A stretch of DNA of 6,299 nucleotides. Origin: CAYNYI01 sp964401455. GTDB lineage: Bacteria; Fibrobacterota; OXYB2-FULL-49-7; CAYNYI01. The notes beneath the pieces are model-generated. The model saw only the letters and a list, made by a program, of their open reading frames with translations, ran no database searches and had not been told where the DNA came from. How positions within the stretch are numbered: position 1 is the stretch's first letter; each line of letters begins with the position of its first letter. The stretch spans positions 1-6,299 of the forward strand of contig CAYNYI010000138.1 of the NCBI GenBank assembly GCA_964401455.1, given 5' to 3'. A program made the translations under genes and the position numbers. Positions 6,221-6,299 of this stretch are shown here, one piece after another.

Positions 6221-6299
6221 CGGGGTTTCAGTGGCGGGGTTTTTGGTGCCAGGTGTAAAGGTTATATATTTCGAGGACAGAATTAAATTTTTTTATATT
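6221..6299. other. Gene-poor window edge with short G-rich repeats; possible edge of a mobile or repeated element
   Basis: CGGGGTTT occurs at 6221-6228 and again at 6235-6242. It is followed by GGTGCCAGGTGTAAAGG and CGAGGACAGAATT. Strings of this kind remind me of DNA beside REP-associated Y1 transposases in other genomes, but this is recollection, not a match I can verify. An open frame from ATG 6204 runs off the window edge (about 32 codons, beginning MIIQEIGVSVAG), with no Shine-Dalgarno of note apart from the AGGAA-like bases, which lie inside the repeat. I do not call it a gene. Confidence 0.25.

Overview
The window is bacterial and shows part of a carbohydrate-use neighbourhood. It holds five protein genes and no RNA gene, CRISPR array or recognisable transposase. 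Two secreted proteins end in a C-terminal tag with an SPNPFNP(T/S)T core. Tags of this type are common in the Fibrobacteres/Chlorobi/Bacteroidetes group and related uncultured phyla, where they are associated with type IX secretion or FlgD-like C-terminal folds. With the family 2 glycoside hydrolase, the URO-D-like protein and the AraC regulator, this suggests an uncultured polysaccharide-degrading bacterium of that broad group. The window does not fix the phylum.

Layout. (1) Positions 1-1242, plus strand: the C-terminal part of a family 2 glycoside hydrolase whose N-terminus lies before the window. (2) About 2325 down to 1239, minus strand: a URO-D/MtaA-like methyltransferase-family gene. 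Its last codons are out of frame, so the uninterrupted frame runs on to 1138, antisense to the hydrolase gene. (3) 2326-2448: an A+T-rich divergent intergenic region. (4) 2449-3327 (or an alternative start), plus strand: an AraC-type regulator. (5) 6085 down to 3329, minus strand: two genes 33 bases apart, probably one operon. The upstream one is a secreted DUF6250-type concanavalin-like protein. The downstream one is a large secreted protein of unrecognised function. Both carry the C-terminal tag. (6) 6086-6299: gene-poor DNA with likely promoter sequence, a 20-bp tandem duplication and a possible mobile-element edge.

How the genes may work together (inference): the two exported proteins would bind or process a polysaccharide outside the cell, the family 2 enzyme would cleave glycosidic bonds, and the AraC regulator would respond to a sugar. 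The URO-D-like protein is not the haem-pathway enzyme. It may handle methyl groups, perhaps from a methylated sugar, but no corrinoid protein is visible to support that.

The strongest anomaly is the frameshift at about 1284-1287: a conserved C-terminal end and stop codon sit intact in the neighbouring frame. Other points are an inverted repeat over the stop codons at each of the two convergent junctions, and the unrecognised secreted protein. I do not see a clearly new multi-gene system.
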